A DNA stretch of 64,000 nucleotides from Acidobacteriota bacterium (GTDB lineage Bacteria; Acidobacteriota; UBA6911): the NCBI GenBank assembly GCA_012729555.1, contig JAAYCX010000044.1:25461-89460 (forward strand), given 5' to 3'. The translations under genes and the position numbers were made by a program. The notes beneath the pieces are model-generated. The model was not told the origin of the DNA, made no database searches, and was given only the letters and a program-made list of their open reading frames with translations. The stretch's first letter is position 1. Each line of letters opens with the position of its first letter. Shown here piece by piece: positions 1-9,149 of the stretch.

Positions 1-605
1 GTCTTCGGCGCGGCTTTGGAAGCGGGCGCCTTGGGCATCCCTTCCTTCGGCGCCCCGAAGGGGGTGTTCAGGATGCCGCTGTTCATGACCAGGGTGGTGG
101 CCACGCGCGGGTCGGGGGAGACCTCCAGGGCCTGCAGCCCGCCGCAACTCATCCCCGCCACGGCGAATTTCGCCGGGTCCACCTTGCCGGAGTATCTGCT
201 TCCCGAGCGCCCGTTTTCGGCCGTGGCCCAGGCGAGGGCCTCCAGGAGCTGGGCCGACTTGGTGCCGCCTCCCCCCATCATTCCTTCTTTCGAGGCCGGG
301 GCTCCTTCGCGGTAGGGGCCGATGGCGACGACCAGGTAGCCGTGGGAGGCCACTTCGACCAGGAAGGGGGCGTGCATCTGGGAGGAATTGGCGCAGCCGC
401 CGTTACCCCAGGCCATGACGGGGAGCGGGTTCTGCGCTCCGAACGGGCCCAGGTCGGCGGGCCGGTAAATCGTGTGGCCGGGCAGCCGGGGATCGCCTTC
501 GATGATCGCCGGGTAAGGGCCCGATCCGGCGGGGGGCGCCTGGGCGAAGGCGCCGGCGGCGAAACAAGTCAAAACAAGCAGCGAAACCAGGGTTGATCGA
601 AACAT
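1..605 (-). CDS. Exported alpha/beta-hydrolase (esterase-like), 3' end outside window
   Basis: Minus-strand gene whose C-terminus runs off the left edge; 201 codons are visible. The ATG at 605 follows a GGAGG ribosome site. Residues 1-22 form a signal peptide ending near Ala-Phe-Ala-Gln. The body shows the oxyanion-type stretch around Trp66-Gly-Asn-Gly-Gly and a nucleophile elbow Gly-Met-Ser-Cys-Gly with Ser153, as in secreted alpha/beta-hydrolases of the PET-hydrolase/acetylxylan-esterase kind. The catalytic Asp and His would lie beyond the window. It is divergent from the TetR gene and shares its promoter region, so that regulator probably controls it. The substrate cannot be told from the visible part. 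Confidence 0.8.
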   Translation of the reverse strand, partial: MFRSTLVSLLVLTCFAAGAFAQAPPAGSGPYPAIIEGDPRLPGHTIYRPADLGPFGAQNPLPVMAWGNGGCANSSQMHAPFLVEVASHGYLVVAIGPYREGAPASKEGMMGGGGTKSAQLLEALAWATAENGRSGSRYSGKVDPAKFAVAGMSCGGLQALEVSPDPRVATTLVMNSGILNTPFGAPKEGMPKAPASKAAPK

Positions 606-654
606 CGCTTTTCCTCCTGTCCGGCTAAGGGATCGGTACGGATTTCTACTGGCT

Positions 655-727
655 GATACGTATCCTGCGGTCCCGACGTAACAGCGAATTATACACTTGT
701 ATAATCGGCGAACGGGTGTCTTATAAT
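655..727. promoter_or_regulatory. Divergent promoter with two dyads (candidate TetR operators)
   Basis: The gap between the hydrolase and the TetR gene holds a perfect 10-bp palindrome GATACGTATC (655-664) and a 7-bp inverted repeat ATTATAC-ACTT-GTATAAT (688-705). The second dyad contains a TATAAT-like box on either strand. A further TATAAT lies at 722-727. Dyads of this size in a TetR divergent promoter are the usual form of the repressor's own operator, but binding is inferred. Confidence 0.5.
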
Positions 728-817
728 ACGGACGGGCCGCTGTATCAAGCAAAAAGCCGACAGGAGATCCTCCGGTCGTGGAGCGGCCGCGTGTTTCGGA
801 CAGCGGAGGCCGGCACC

Positions 818-2694
<1,877 letters not shown>

Positions 2695-2745
2695 GCGCGA
2701 TCGGCGGCAGGGTGGCCCCGGCCGCGCCCGGCCGGGGGGGCAGAT

Positions 2746-2790
2746 AAAAAAAGCCGGGGGGCGCGTCGCGGTCACGGCGCGCCCCCCGGC
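2746..2790 (-). terminator. Rho-independent terminator of the methyltransferase operon
   Basis: On the minus strand a 13-bp stem (GCCGGGGGGCGCG paired with its complement, + positions 2753-2765 and 2778-2790) is followed by seven T residues (2746-2752). It sits just past the stop of the URO-D-family gene at 2819. Confidence 0.9.
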
Positions 2791-2818
2791 TCCCGGTCCG
2801 GGCAAGGTGGTTTCCGAT

Positions 2819-3835
2819 CTAGCGGAACATCTCCTTGCTCATCTTGTCGATTTCCCTGGAAATGGCGTCGTAGACCCCGTCGTAGACGGCGCCCTTGCCC
2901 CCCTGGGTGATGCAGGGAATGAAGTAATGCTTGCCGTTTTCCTCGCACGCCCTGCGTACGTGCCGCTCGACCAGCTCCTGGGTCCAGTCCTCACGGTCGA
3001 CGAGACCGTTGTCGATGTCCCCCATGAAGGAGATCCTGCCGCCGTACTTCCTGATGAGGTCCGACACCTTGTTGGTCGTGACGCACCCCTGCCAGATGTC
3101 GATCTTCATCTCGATCATGTGGGGGACGAGGTTGGCGCTGTAGGCGTCGTTGTGATGCACGATGAGCTGGACCCCCCTCTCCTTGTAGTACCCGTACCAC
3201 TTCTTGTACGGTTCCAGGAAGAACTCCTCGAACATGTCCGGGGAGAGGAAGGACGAACGGTGGCTGCCCCAGTCGTCGTGCTGAAGGATGACCTCCGGGG
3301 CGAAGTTGTCGCAGACCAGCTTGGCGTAACGGAGCTTCCAGTCGGTGACGTAGGCGATCAGTTCCTTCATCGCCTCCGGTTCCTCGTAGAAGGCGATCAG
3401 GCAGTCGTCCATCCCCATCAGGTAATGGAGCTGCTCGAAGATCCCGGGCGCCCCGAACAGGGTGACGAACACTTCGTTCCTGTCGACGGCGTCGATCTGC
3501 GGCTTGAACTTGTCCCACTCCGACTGGGGGTAGTCCAGCCGCGGCGCCTTGACGACCTTCTCCCACTGGGTGATGTCCTTGAGCACCTTGTGGGCCTCGT
3601 CGTGCACCGGGAAGGCTCCCGGCACGTTGGCGGGCCAGGCCCGGGTGACGCCCCAGCCGTCCTTGACCGGCGGCTCCCCGCGCCCCACCCTGGGCGAGGC
3701 GGCCGCGATGGGGTCCCCCATGATCATGCCGAAGGGGGAACCCGGATCGCAATCGAACGCCTCGTACTGGTTGACGAACCGGTCCGGGTTGCCGCCGCGG
3801 ATGGTTTCCAGCAGATTCTGTCTCTTGGTCAGCAT
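2819..3835 (-). CDS. URO-D-family (MtaA/MtbA-like) corrinoid-linked methyltransferase, paralogue 1
   Basis: 338 residues with the uroporphyrinogen-decarboxylase fold signature. Family members outside heme synthesis move methyl groups to or from corrinoid proteins. It begins Met-Leu-Thr-Lys-Arg-Gln-Asn, as does the paralogue at 13023. Conserved landmarks are His-Asp-Asp-Trp-Gly-Ser, then Val-His-His-Asn-Asp, and a late Ile-Pro-Cys. MtaA-type enzymes have a zinc-binding His-x-Cys at the second landmark; here the Cys position is Asn-Asp. The ATG at 3835 follows GGAGAAAGGG; longer in-frame starts would run into the corrinoid gene 26 nt upstream. It lies last in the cluster before a strong terminator. 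Likely methyltransferase I for a methyl donor, by context. Confidence 0.8.
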   Translation of the reverse strand: MLTKRQNLLETIRGGNPDRFVNQYEAFDCDPGSPFGMIMGDPIAAASPRVGRGEPPVKDGWGVTRAWPANVPGAFPVHDEAHKVLKDITQWEKVVKAPRLDYPQSEWDKFKPQIDAVDRNEVFVTLFGAPGIFEQLHYLMGMDDCLIAFYEEPEAMKELIAYVTDWKLRYAKLVCDNFAPEVILQHDDWGSHRSSFLSPDMFEEFFLEPYKKWYGYYKERGVQLIVHHNDAYSANLVPHMIEMKIDIWQGCVTTNKVSDLIRKYGGRISFMGDIDNGLVDREDWTQELVERHVRRACEENGKHYFIPCITQGGKGAVYDGVYDAISREIDKMSKEMFR

Positions 3836-3861
3836 GAAACCCTTTCTCCGATGGGGGTGGG

Positions 3862-4494
3862 TTAGGCCGCGACGATCTCCTTCGCCTTTTCGGCGGCGGA
3901 TCCGGCGTCGGGCGCGTAGGCGTCGGCCCCGATCTCCTCGGCGAACTTCGGGGTCACGGGCGCGCCGCCGACGATGATCTTGAAGCCCTGCAGGCCGCTC
4001 TCCCTGATGGCGTCCACCGTCTTCTTGAGCGCGGGCAGGGTCGTGGTCAGAAGCGCCGAACACGCCACCAGCTTCACGTTCTTGTTCCCCTTAATGGCTT
4101 CGATGAACTTGGCGGGCGCCTGGTCCACGCCGATGTCCACCATGTCGAAACCGGCGCTGCCGATCATCATGTTGACGAGGTTCTTCCCGATGTCATGCAG
4201 GTCGCCTTCGACGGTACCGATGACGCAGGTGCCCAGGGAAGTCGACGCCTCGGAGCTCAGGAAGGGCTTCAGCACTTCCACGCCCTTGGCCATCGCCTTT
4301 GCCGCGATCAGCATCTCGGGCACGTAGATCTCGCCGGCCGAAAACCGGTCTCCCACCACCTTCATGCCGTCAATCATCGCCTGAAGGATGTCCTTCGCGG
4401 CGCTTCCCTCGTCCAGGGCTTCCTGGACCAGTCCGGGAACTATCTTGGTCTTGCCGATGATTACCTGTTCTTTGACTTCGTCGATCTTGGCCAT
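3862..4494 (-). CDS. Corrinoid (cobalamin-binding) protein, MtaC/MtbC/MtvC type
   Basis: 210 residues. Residues 1-90 form the four-helix cap and about 90-210 the Rossmann-like B12 domain. The lower-ligand motif Asp-x-His-x-x-Gly is intact (Asp98-Leu-His100-Asp-Ile-Gly103), followed by the usual Ser-Ala-Leu-Leu-Thr-Thr and a C-terminal Gly-Gly-Ala-Pro-Val. Such proteins carry the methyl group on cobalt between methyltransferase I and II. It is the only corrinoid protein visible in the window although four URO-D-family proteins are present, so it may serve several of them. It lies 26 nt upstream of the URO-D gene on the same strand. Confidence 0.93.
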   Translation of the reverse strand: MAKIDEVKEQVIIGKTKIVPGLVQEALDEGSAAKDILQAMIDGMKVVGDRFSAGEIYVPEMLIAAKAMAKGVEVLKPFLSSEASTSLGTCVIGTVEGDLHDIGKNLVNMMIGSAGFDMVDIGVDQAPAKFIEAIKGNKNVKLVACSALLTTTLPALKKTVDAIRESGLQGFKIIVGGAPVTPKFAEEIGADAYAPDAGSAAEKAKEIVAA

Positions 4495-4635
4495 GTCTTT
4501 TCACCTGATTTTCGTAATGTCCCGGCCGGGGGCCGGAGAGGTTGATTCCAGAAAAACCGTCCTTCCAATAATAGATCCAGCGGTATCGAAACAGCCGCGC
4601 GCATTATTTTCTAGCACGTCCTGCCCGAAGATGCT

Positions 4636-4675
4636 AAGAAAAACGGCCCGCCTTCGCCTCCCGGCTTCGGCGGGC
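4636..4675 (-). terminator. Intra-cluster hairpin terminator after the methyl-THF methyltransferase
   Basis: Ten bases past the stop at 4685 the minus strand carries a stem GCCCGCC...GGCGGGC (+ 4646-4652 and 4669-4675) with an inner GCC-GGGA-GGC, then CGTTTTTCTT. This is a good rho-independent form. It separates the MTII-like gene from the corrinoid and URO-D genes, which may therefore have their own promoter or depend on read-through. Confidence 0.75.
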
Positions 4676-4684
4676 ACGCCTGCC

Positions 4685-5506
4685 TCATTTCTTCGCCGGC
4701 GCCTGGGGCTGCGTGCCGAACACGCCTCTCCTGAACGCCTGGATGAACTCGATGCACATCTCGTCGCGCCCCAGGAGCGCTTCCGTCGCGTAGATGAGGC
4801 CCCGCAGGTCGCGGTTCAACGGGTCGAGGATCACGCTGTCCAGCCCCGCGTTCATGGCGAGGACGACAAAGGCCTGGTTCACGATCTTCCGCGCGGGGAG
4901 GTTGAACGAGATGTTGCTGGCCGCCCCCGTCACGTGGAGGGTGGGGTAGCGTCTCCGGATCTCCTTCATGACCTCGATGATCATGTTGACGCCGTCGTCC
5001 GAAGTCGCCAGCATTTCCACCAGCGGGTCGATGTGCAGCCGGGAAGGGTCGATGTTGTACTCCTTCGCCTTCTGCATCAGCGCTTCGAGCACCTCGAGGC
5101 GCTTCTCCGCCGAGCGCGGAATTCCCGTGTCGTCGCACAGGAGCGCGGCGCACTGCCAGTCGGTCCTGGCGATCTTGGGGAAGACCGTCGCGATCTTGTT
5201 CCCCTCCATCGACACGGAATTGACCAGCCCGGGTCTTTTGCAGAAATCGATCGCCTTCGCGCAGGTCTCGGCGCTCGGGCTGTCCACGGCGATGGGGGTG
5301 TCGGTCGCTTCCTGGACGATGTCGATCATCCATTTCAGGGTTTCCAGTTCCCGGGAAACCTCGACGGATGCGCATACGTCGATGAAATCGGCCCCCGCTT
5401 CGGACTGCACCTTGGCCAGGTTCCTGATGAAATCGGCGTCTCCGGCTTCAATCGCCTTGCCCACGGACGGAATCGATCCATTGATCTTTTCAGCAATTAT
5501 TATCAT
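4685..5506 (-). CDS. Methyltetrahydrofolate:corrinoid methyltransferase (MTII, MtrH/MeTr/DHPS-like)
   Basis: 273 residues of the pterin-binding (DHPS-like TIM barrel) family. Visible landmarks are Glu6-Lys-Ile-Asn-Gly near the N-terminus, Ala-Asp-Phe-Ile-Asp-Val-Cys, Ala-Val-Asp-Ser-Pro, Asn-Ser-Val-Ser, and Gly-Ala-Ser-Asn-Ile-Ser-Phe near residue 195. In O-demethylase and acetyl-CoA pathway systems this enzyme passes the corrinoid-bound methyl group to tetrahydrofolate, or the reverse. It is first in the minus-strand cluster, behind a TTGACC-17-TTAATG promoter, and a terminator-like hairpin follows its stop. The length is typical for the family. Confidence 0.88.
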   Translation of the reverse strand: MIIIAEKINGSIPSVGKAIEAGDADFIRNLAKVQSEAGADFIDVCASVEVSRELETLKWMIDIVQEATDTPIAVDSPSAETCAKAIDFCKRPGLVNSVSMEGNKIATVFPKIARTDWQCAALLCDDTGIPRSAEKRLEVLEALMQKAKEYNIDPSRLHIDPLVEMLATSDDGVNMIIEVMKEIRRRYPTLHVTGAASNISFNLPARKIVNQAFVVLAMNAGLDSVILDPLNRDLRGLIYATEALLGRDEMCIEFIQAFRRGVFGTQPQAPAKK

Positions 5507-5859
5507 TGTGCGTCACTCCATTCCCAAATGATCCAGCCATCACTGCCCCACACGTTGCGGGATGCGCCTCTCGCTGATGATGTCCCCCAGCGACCGCGGG
5601 GCCTGTGCGGCCCGGCTCCGCTCTGCGTACGCATTAAGTTGCCCTAGAGGAGGGGGTCAAGTCAAATGCGAACGCGGCCATGGACACCCTAAAGCCTCTA
5701 AAATAAAACGTTTATGATTCTAATCCATTCGGCCCATAAGTCAACCCCATATGTCCGGCGGTCCGCCGCCGGCCCCGGGGCGCCTTCGAGCGGGCCGGAT
5801 GGGCGTTGAAGCGCCCGCGAAAAGGTGTTAATACGTCCCTGGGCGGGGGGCGAAAACCT
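5507..5859. other. Divergent intergenic region of the methyl-transfer locus
   Basis: This 353-nt gap holds the minus-strand promoter listed separately, an AT-rich patch with the palindrome AAACGTTT (5706-5713), and a small hairpin GGGCG-TTGAA-GCGCCC (5801-5816). I see no RNA gene, cobalamin riboswitch core or small gene in it. Confidence 0.5.
5632..5660 (-). promoter_or_regulatory. Candidate sigma-70 type promoter for the MTII gene
   Basis: Read on the minus strand, TTGACC (+ 5655-5660) is followed after 17 nt by TTAATG (+ 5632-5637). It lies about 125 nt upstream of the MTII start. The -35 is good and the -10 is weak. Confidence 0.4.
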
Positions 5860-7875
5860 TTGAGCGACAGCGGCTTCATCAAAATCGGCCTCGGAGTGGA
5901 TGCCGGCGGCACCTACACCGACGCCGTCATCTTCGACTTCGAGGCGGACCGGATCCTCTCCAAGGCCAAATCGCCGACCACGCGGTGGGATTTCACGGTG
6001 GGGATCGAAAGGGCGCTCCGGCAGCTCGACCCGCAGCGGTTGCGTGAGGTCGAGCTGGTGTCGCTCTCCACCACCCTGGCCACAAACGCCATCGTCGAAA
6101 ACGAGGGGCAGAAGGTCGGCCTCCTCCTCATGCCCCCCTTCGGGCTGGATATCGCCCAGAACATACCCTGCCGGCCGCAGGCGGTCGTGGAGGGACAGCT
6201 GGACATCACGGGGAGGGAACTGGCGCCGGTCCGGGAGGACGAGGTCCGGCAAGCGGCCCGCCGCATGGTGGAGCGGCACTCCGTGGCCGCCTTCGCCGTC
6301 TCCGGGTTCGCCGGTTCCATCAATCCCGAGCACGAACTCCGGGTCAAGAGCTGCCTCGAGGAGGAAACGGGCCTGTTCGTGTCGTGCGGCCACGAGCTTT
6401 CGGACACGCTCGATTTCCAGACACGGGCGGTCACGGCCTTCCTGAACGCGAGGATCATCCCGAGGATCGCCGGCCTGCTGCTCGACCTCGAAAGGGTGAT
6501 GCGGCGGTACGGCATCGACGCCCCCGTGTTCGTGGTCAAGGGGGACGGCACCCTGATGAAGGCCGACCTGGCGAAACGGCGCCCCGTCGAGACGATCCTC
6601 TCGGGCCCCGCGGCCAGCGTGGCGGGCGCCCGGCACCTGACCGGGCTGGAGGATGCGATCGTCGTCGACATGGGCGGAACGACGACCGACACGGCCGCCC
6701 TGGCGTCGGGCCGGGTCCGGCTCGACCGGGATGGTTCCCGCGTCGGGGGGCGCCGGACGCACGTCCAGGCGCTCGATATCCGCACGGTCGGTCTGGGGGG
6801 GGACAGCCTGATCCGGTTCGAGCGGATGCGGTTTCATATCGGCCCCCGGCGGGTGGCCCCGATCGCCTGGCTCGGCCGTCACTGGCCCGGCACCGAAGCC
6901 GCCCTCGATTACCTGACCCTCCGCCTGCGGCAGTACGGCGTTTCCACGGCGAAGATGGCGCTCCTGGTCAGGACCGGCGATGCCGGGTCGTTGCCCCTCA
7001 CCCCCCTGGAGGAGAAGATCCTCCGGCAGCTCGAGCACCGGCCGCATTCGATGGAGGAGCTGCTGCACATCTTCGGCGCCGCCACCGAGGCCAGTCTGCA
7101 CCTGCAGCGGCTCGAGGGTCGGGGCGTCCTTCAAAGGTGCGGCCTGACGCTCACCGACCTGCTTCATATCGACGGCCGGTACCTGGAATGGGACGCCGAG
7201 ACCGCCCGGCGCTACGCCGGCTTCTACACGCCCCTCTGCCGCATGCCCCTCGACGCGATGGCGGCCCACGTCCTCGCCCTGGCGGCGCGGCAGCTGTCCC
7301 TGGAACTGCTCAAGCGGGGCCTGGATGACGACACCGAGCCGGACAGGATGGAGGGGTGCCCCGTCTGCCGGACCCTGGTCCGCCATCTCCTGGAGGAGCA
7401 GCACCCGAATTACGAAGTGGCGATCCGCCTCCGGCACCCGGTCGTCGGCATAGGGGCGCCGATCCGGTTCTTCCTGCCGCAGGCCATCGTCCCCCTCCAG
7501 ACCAGGTCCGTCATACCGGAAAACGCCGACGTGGCCAACGCCATCGGCGCGATCACGAGCCAGGTGCACATACGGAAAGGGCTCTGGATCGTCCCCGGCG
7601 ACAACGGCGATTTCATCGTGGAAGGCGTTTCCGGCGTGCGCCGGTTCGGCAATCTCGAAGACGCGGACCGGTTCGTCAGGGAGGAACTGACGGCCATCGT
7701 CCGCCGGAAGGCGGGAGAAGCCGGGACCGGCATCCGGGACGTCGCCTTCGAAACCGAGGACAGCGTCCCCCGGGCGGCCAGCGGGGAGGCGGTCTTTCTC
7801 AGGCGCACCATATCCGCGAGCCTCGAGGGGCGCCCCGACCCGGGCTCCCGGCCGGAACGGGACGGCGCTGAATAG
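5860..7875 (+). CDS. Hydantoinase/oxoprolinase (HyuA-like) ASKHA protein with apparent winged-helix insertion
   Basis: About 671 residues. The N-terminal phosphate-binding loop Gly-Val-Asp-Ala-Gly-Gly-Thr-Tyr-Thr-Asp, a second loop Val-Asp-Met-Gly-Gly-Thr-Thr-Thr-Asp (about residue 270) and a late Ala-Asn-Ala-Ile-Gly-Ala-Ile (about 560) mark the hydantoinase-A/acetone-carboxylase branch of ASKHA ATPases. Between about 380 and 440 a Leu-rich helical stretch (Leu-Thr-Pro-Leu-Glu-Glu-Lys-Ile-Leu, then Ser-Met-Glu-Glu-Leu, then Leu-Glu-Gly-Arg-Gly-Val-Leu) reads like a winged helix. No HyuB partner follows, so classical hydantoinase activity is unlikely. In a corrinoid locus it could be an ATP-dependent accessory or activator. 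I prefer the TTG at 5860; the TTG at 5806 lies in a hairpin loop. Confidence 0.75.
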   Translation: MSDSGFIKIGLGVDAGGTYTDAVIFDFEADRILSKAKSPTTRWDFTVGIERALRQLDPQRLREVELVSLSTTLATNAIVENEGQKVGLLLMPPFGLDIAQNIPCRPQAVVEGQLDITGRELAPVREDEVRQAARRMVERHSVAAFAVSGFAGSINPEHELRVKSCLEEETGLFVSCGHELSDTLDFQTRAVTAFLNARIIPRIAGLLLDLERVMRRYGIDAPVFVVKGDGTLMKADLAKRRPVETILSGPAASVAGARHLTGLEDAIVVDMGGTTTDTAALASGRVRLDRDGSRVGGRRTHVQALDIRTVGLGGDSLIRFERMRFHIGPRRVAPIAWLGRHWPGTEAALDYLTLRLRQYGVSTAKMALLVRTGDAGSLPLTPLEEKILRQLEHRPHSMEELLHIFGAATEASLHLQRLEGRGVLQRCGLTLTDLLHIDGRYLEWDAETARRYAGFYTPLCRMPLDAMAAHVLALAARQLSLELLKRGLDDDTEPDRMEGCPVCRTLVRHLLEEQHPNYEVAIRLRHPVVGIGAPIRFFLPQAIVPLQTRSVIPENADVANAIGAITSQVHIRKGLWIVPGDNGDFIVEGVSGVRRFGNLEDADRFVREELTAIVRRKAGEAGTGIRDVAFETEDSVPRAASGEAVFLRRTISASLEGRPDPGSRPERDGAE

Positions 7876-7917
7876 GAGCCGGCCGCGGCCCGGGGAGGCC
7901 GCGCGGGAAGTTATGGC

Positions 7918-7945
7918 TTGTGATGCGGCCGTATCCTCCTATAAA
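7918..7945 (+). promoter_or_regulatory. Candidate promoter for the URO-D/RACo pair
   Basis: TTGTGA (7918-7923) and TATAAA (7940-7945) are spaced by 16 nt. They lie about 120 nt before the URO-D gene at 8067, inside a 191-nt gap. Confidence 0.45.
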
Positions 7946-8066
7946 GTGGATGCGGGCGGCCCGGGCGTCGGGACGGCGCCCCGGTTGATGACGGGCATGA
8001 GGCCGCGGCGGCCATGATTTCAGGGATTCCCAATACCAACACCGATGAATCAGGAGACTTTCGATC

Positions 8067-9068
8067 ATGAATCTAAAAGAGATGTTCCTATCCGCCTTGC
8101 GGAATGAGAAGCCCATAAAATGGATGGGGTACGGGTTCGAGGCTTTTCCGAAGATCAAGTTCCACTGCGTCATGGACCCCATATCCATATGGGACATCCT
8201 CCAGTTCACGGGGGAGGCGGCCATTGACAACTGGGGCGGGACCCTTCGTTTCCTCCCCGGCGACCCCGGGTGGATCCCGATCGTCAACGACCAGAACAAG
8301 GTCATCAAGGACGTCACCAAATGGCGCGACTACGTCAAGTTCCCCGCCATCCCGGACCTGGACTGGAGCGACGCCAAGAAGACGATTGAAGGGATCGACA
8401 GGGAAACCACCCTGGTCATGGTCCCCAGCTTCCGCGGCCTGTTCGAGCGCGCCCACTGCCTGATGCCGTTCGAAGAGGTGCTCGTCAACATGTACGAGGA
8501 GCCCGAGTCGATGTACGAGTTCTTCGACGCGTACGCCGACTGGAAGCTCCAGGTCTTCGAGCAGCTCATCGACATCCTCGAGCCCGACATCCTGCACAGC
8601 CATGACGACTGGGGCTCCAAGACCTCCCTCTTCTTCTCCCCGCAGAAGTTCCGCGATCTGCTGAAGCCTCACTACCAGCGCCTGTACGACTACGTCAAGA
8701 AGCGCGGGGTGCTGGTCCAGCATCATTCCGACTGCTATATCCAGGGGATCGAGAAGGACATGGTCGACCTGGGGATCGATATGTGGCAGGGGGCCCTCCC
8801 CTCCAACGACCTCCTCGCGATCCGGGAGAACACCCAGGGGAAGATGCTGATGCTGGGAGGCATCGACCAGGGGGTGATCGACCGGGCGGACGCGACCGAG
8901 GACGAGATCCGCGGCGAGGTCCGCAGGGCCATCGACACCTACGCCGCCGGCGGGGCGTTCCTCCCCTGCATCGGGAGCCTCGAGTGCATCAACGAGTGGG
9001 TGACCCCGGTCGTCATCGATGAATGCAACCGCTACGGCGCGGAGTGGCTCAAAAAGCAGCAGGCCTAA
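8067..9068 (+). CDS. URO-D-family corrinoid-linked methyltransferase, paralogue 2
   Basis: 333 residues, same family as the proteins at 2819 and 13023. It carries His-Asp-Asp-Trp-Gly-Ser (about residue 180), Gln-His-His-Ser-Asp-Cys (about 218) and a late Leu-Pro-Cys-Ile-Gly. The canonical MtaA zinc motif His-x-Cys is thus replaced by His-His-Ser-Asp-Cys. The ATG has an AGGAG site 10 nt upstream. The RACo-type activator starts 82 nt downstream on the same strand, which ties this paralogue to a corrinoid cycle. Likely a methyltransferase I with its own donor; the substrate is not readable from sequence. Confidence 0.8.
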   Translation: MNLKEMFLSALRNEKPIKWMGYGFEAFPKIKFHCVMDPISIWDILQFTGEAAIDNWGGTLRFLPGDPGWIPIVNDQNKVIKDVTKWRDYVKFPAIPDLDWSDAKKTIEGIDRETTLVMVPSFRGLFERAHCLMPFEEVLVNMYEEPESMYEFFDAYADWKLQVFEQLIDILEPDILHSHDDWGSKTSLFFSPQKFRDLLKPHYQRLYDYVKKRGVLVQHHSDCYIQGIEKDMVDLGIDMWQGALPSNDLLAIRENTQGKMLMLGGIDQGVIDRADATEDEIRGEVRRAIDTYAAGGAFLPCIGSLECINEWVTPVVIDECNRYGAEWLKKQQA

Positions 9069-9084
9069 GCCGTAACCAGGCCTT

Positions 9085-9106
9085 CCCCGGGCCGGCCGGC
9101 CCGGGG
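9085..9106 (+). terminator. GC-rich hairpin between URO-D gene and activator gene
   Basis: A perfect 22-bp palindrome (CCCCGGGCCGG and its mirror) starts 17 nt after the stop at 9068 and is followed by GGGCTTTC. The stem is strong but the T tract is poor, so it may attenuate rather than end transcription. Confidence 0.4.
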
Positions 9107-9149
9107 GGGCTTTCGGGACTCCGGGCCCCGGCGTGCAAGGGGGGATTCC

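Noticed and set aside
5806..5859. Upstream extension of the HyuA-like protein
   Set aside because: The TTG lies in a hairpin loop and the added residues are not family-like.
5507..5859. Cobalamin riboswitch before the corrinoid genes
   Set aside because: I found no B12-box-like core or conserved junction in this gap or in 7876-8066.
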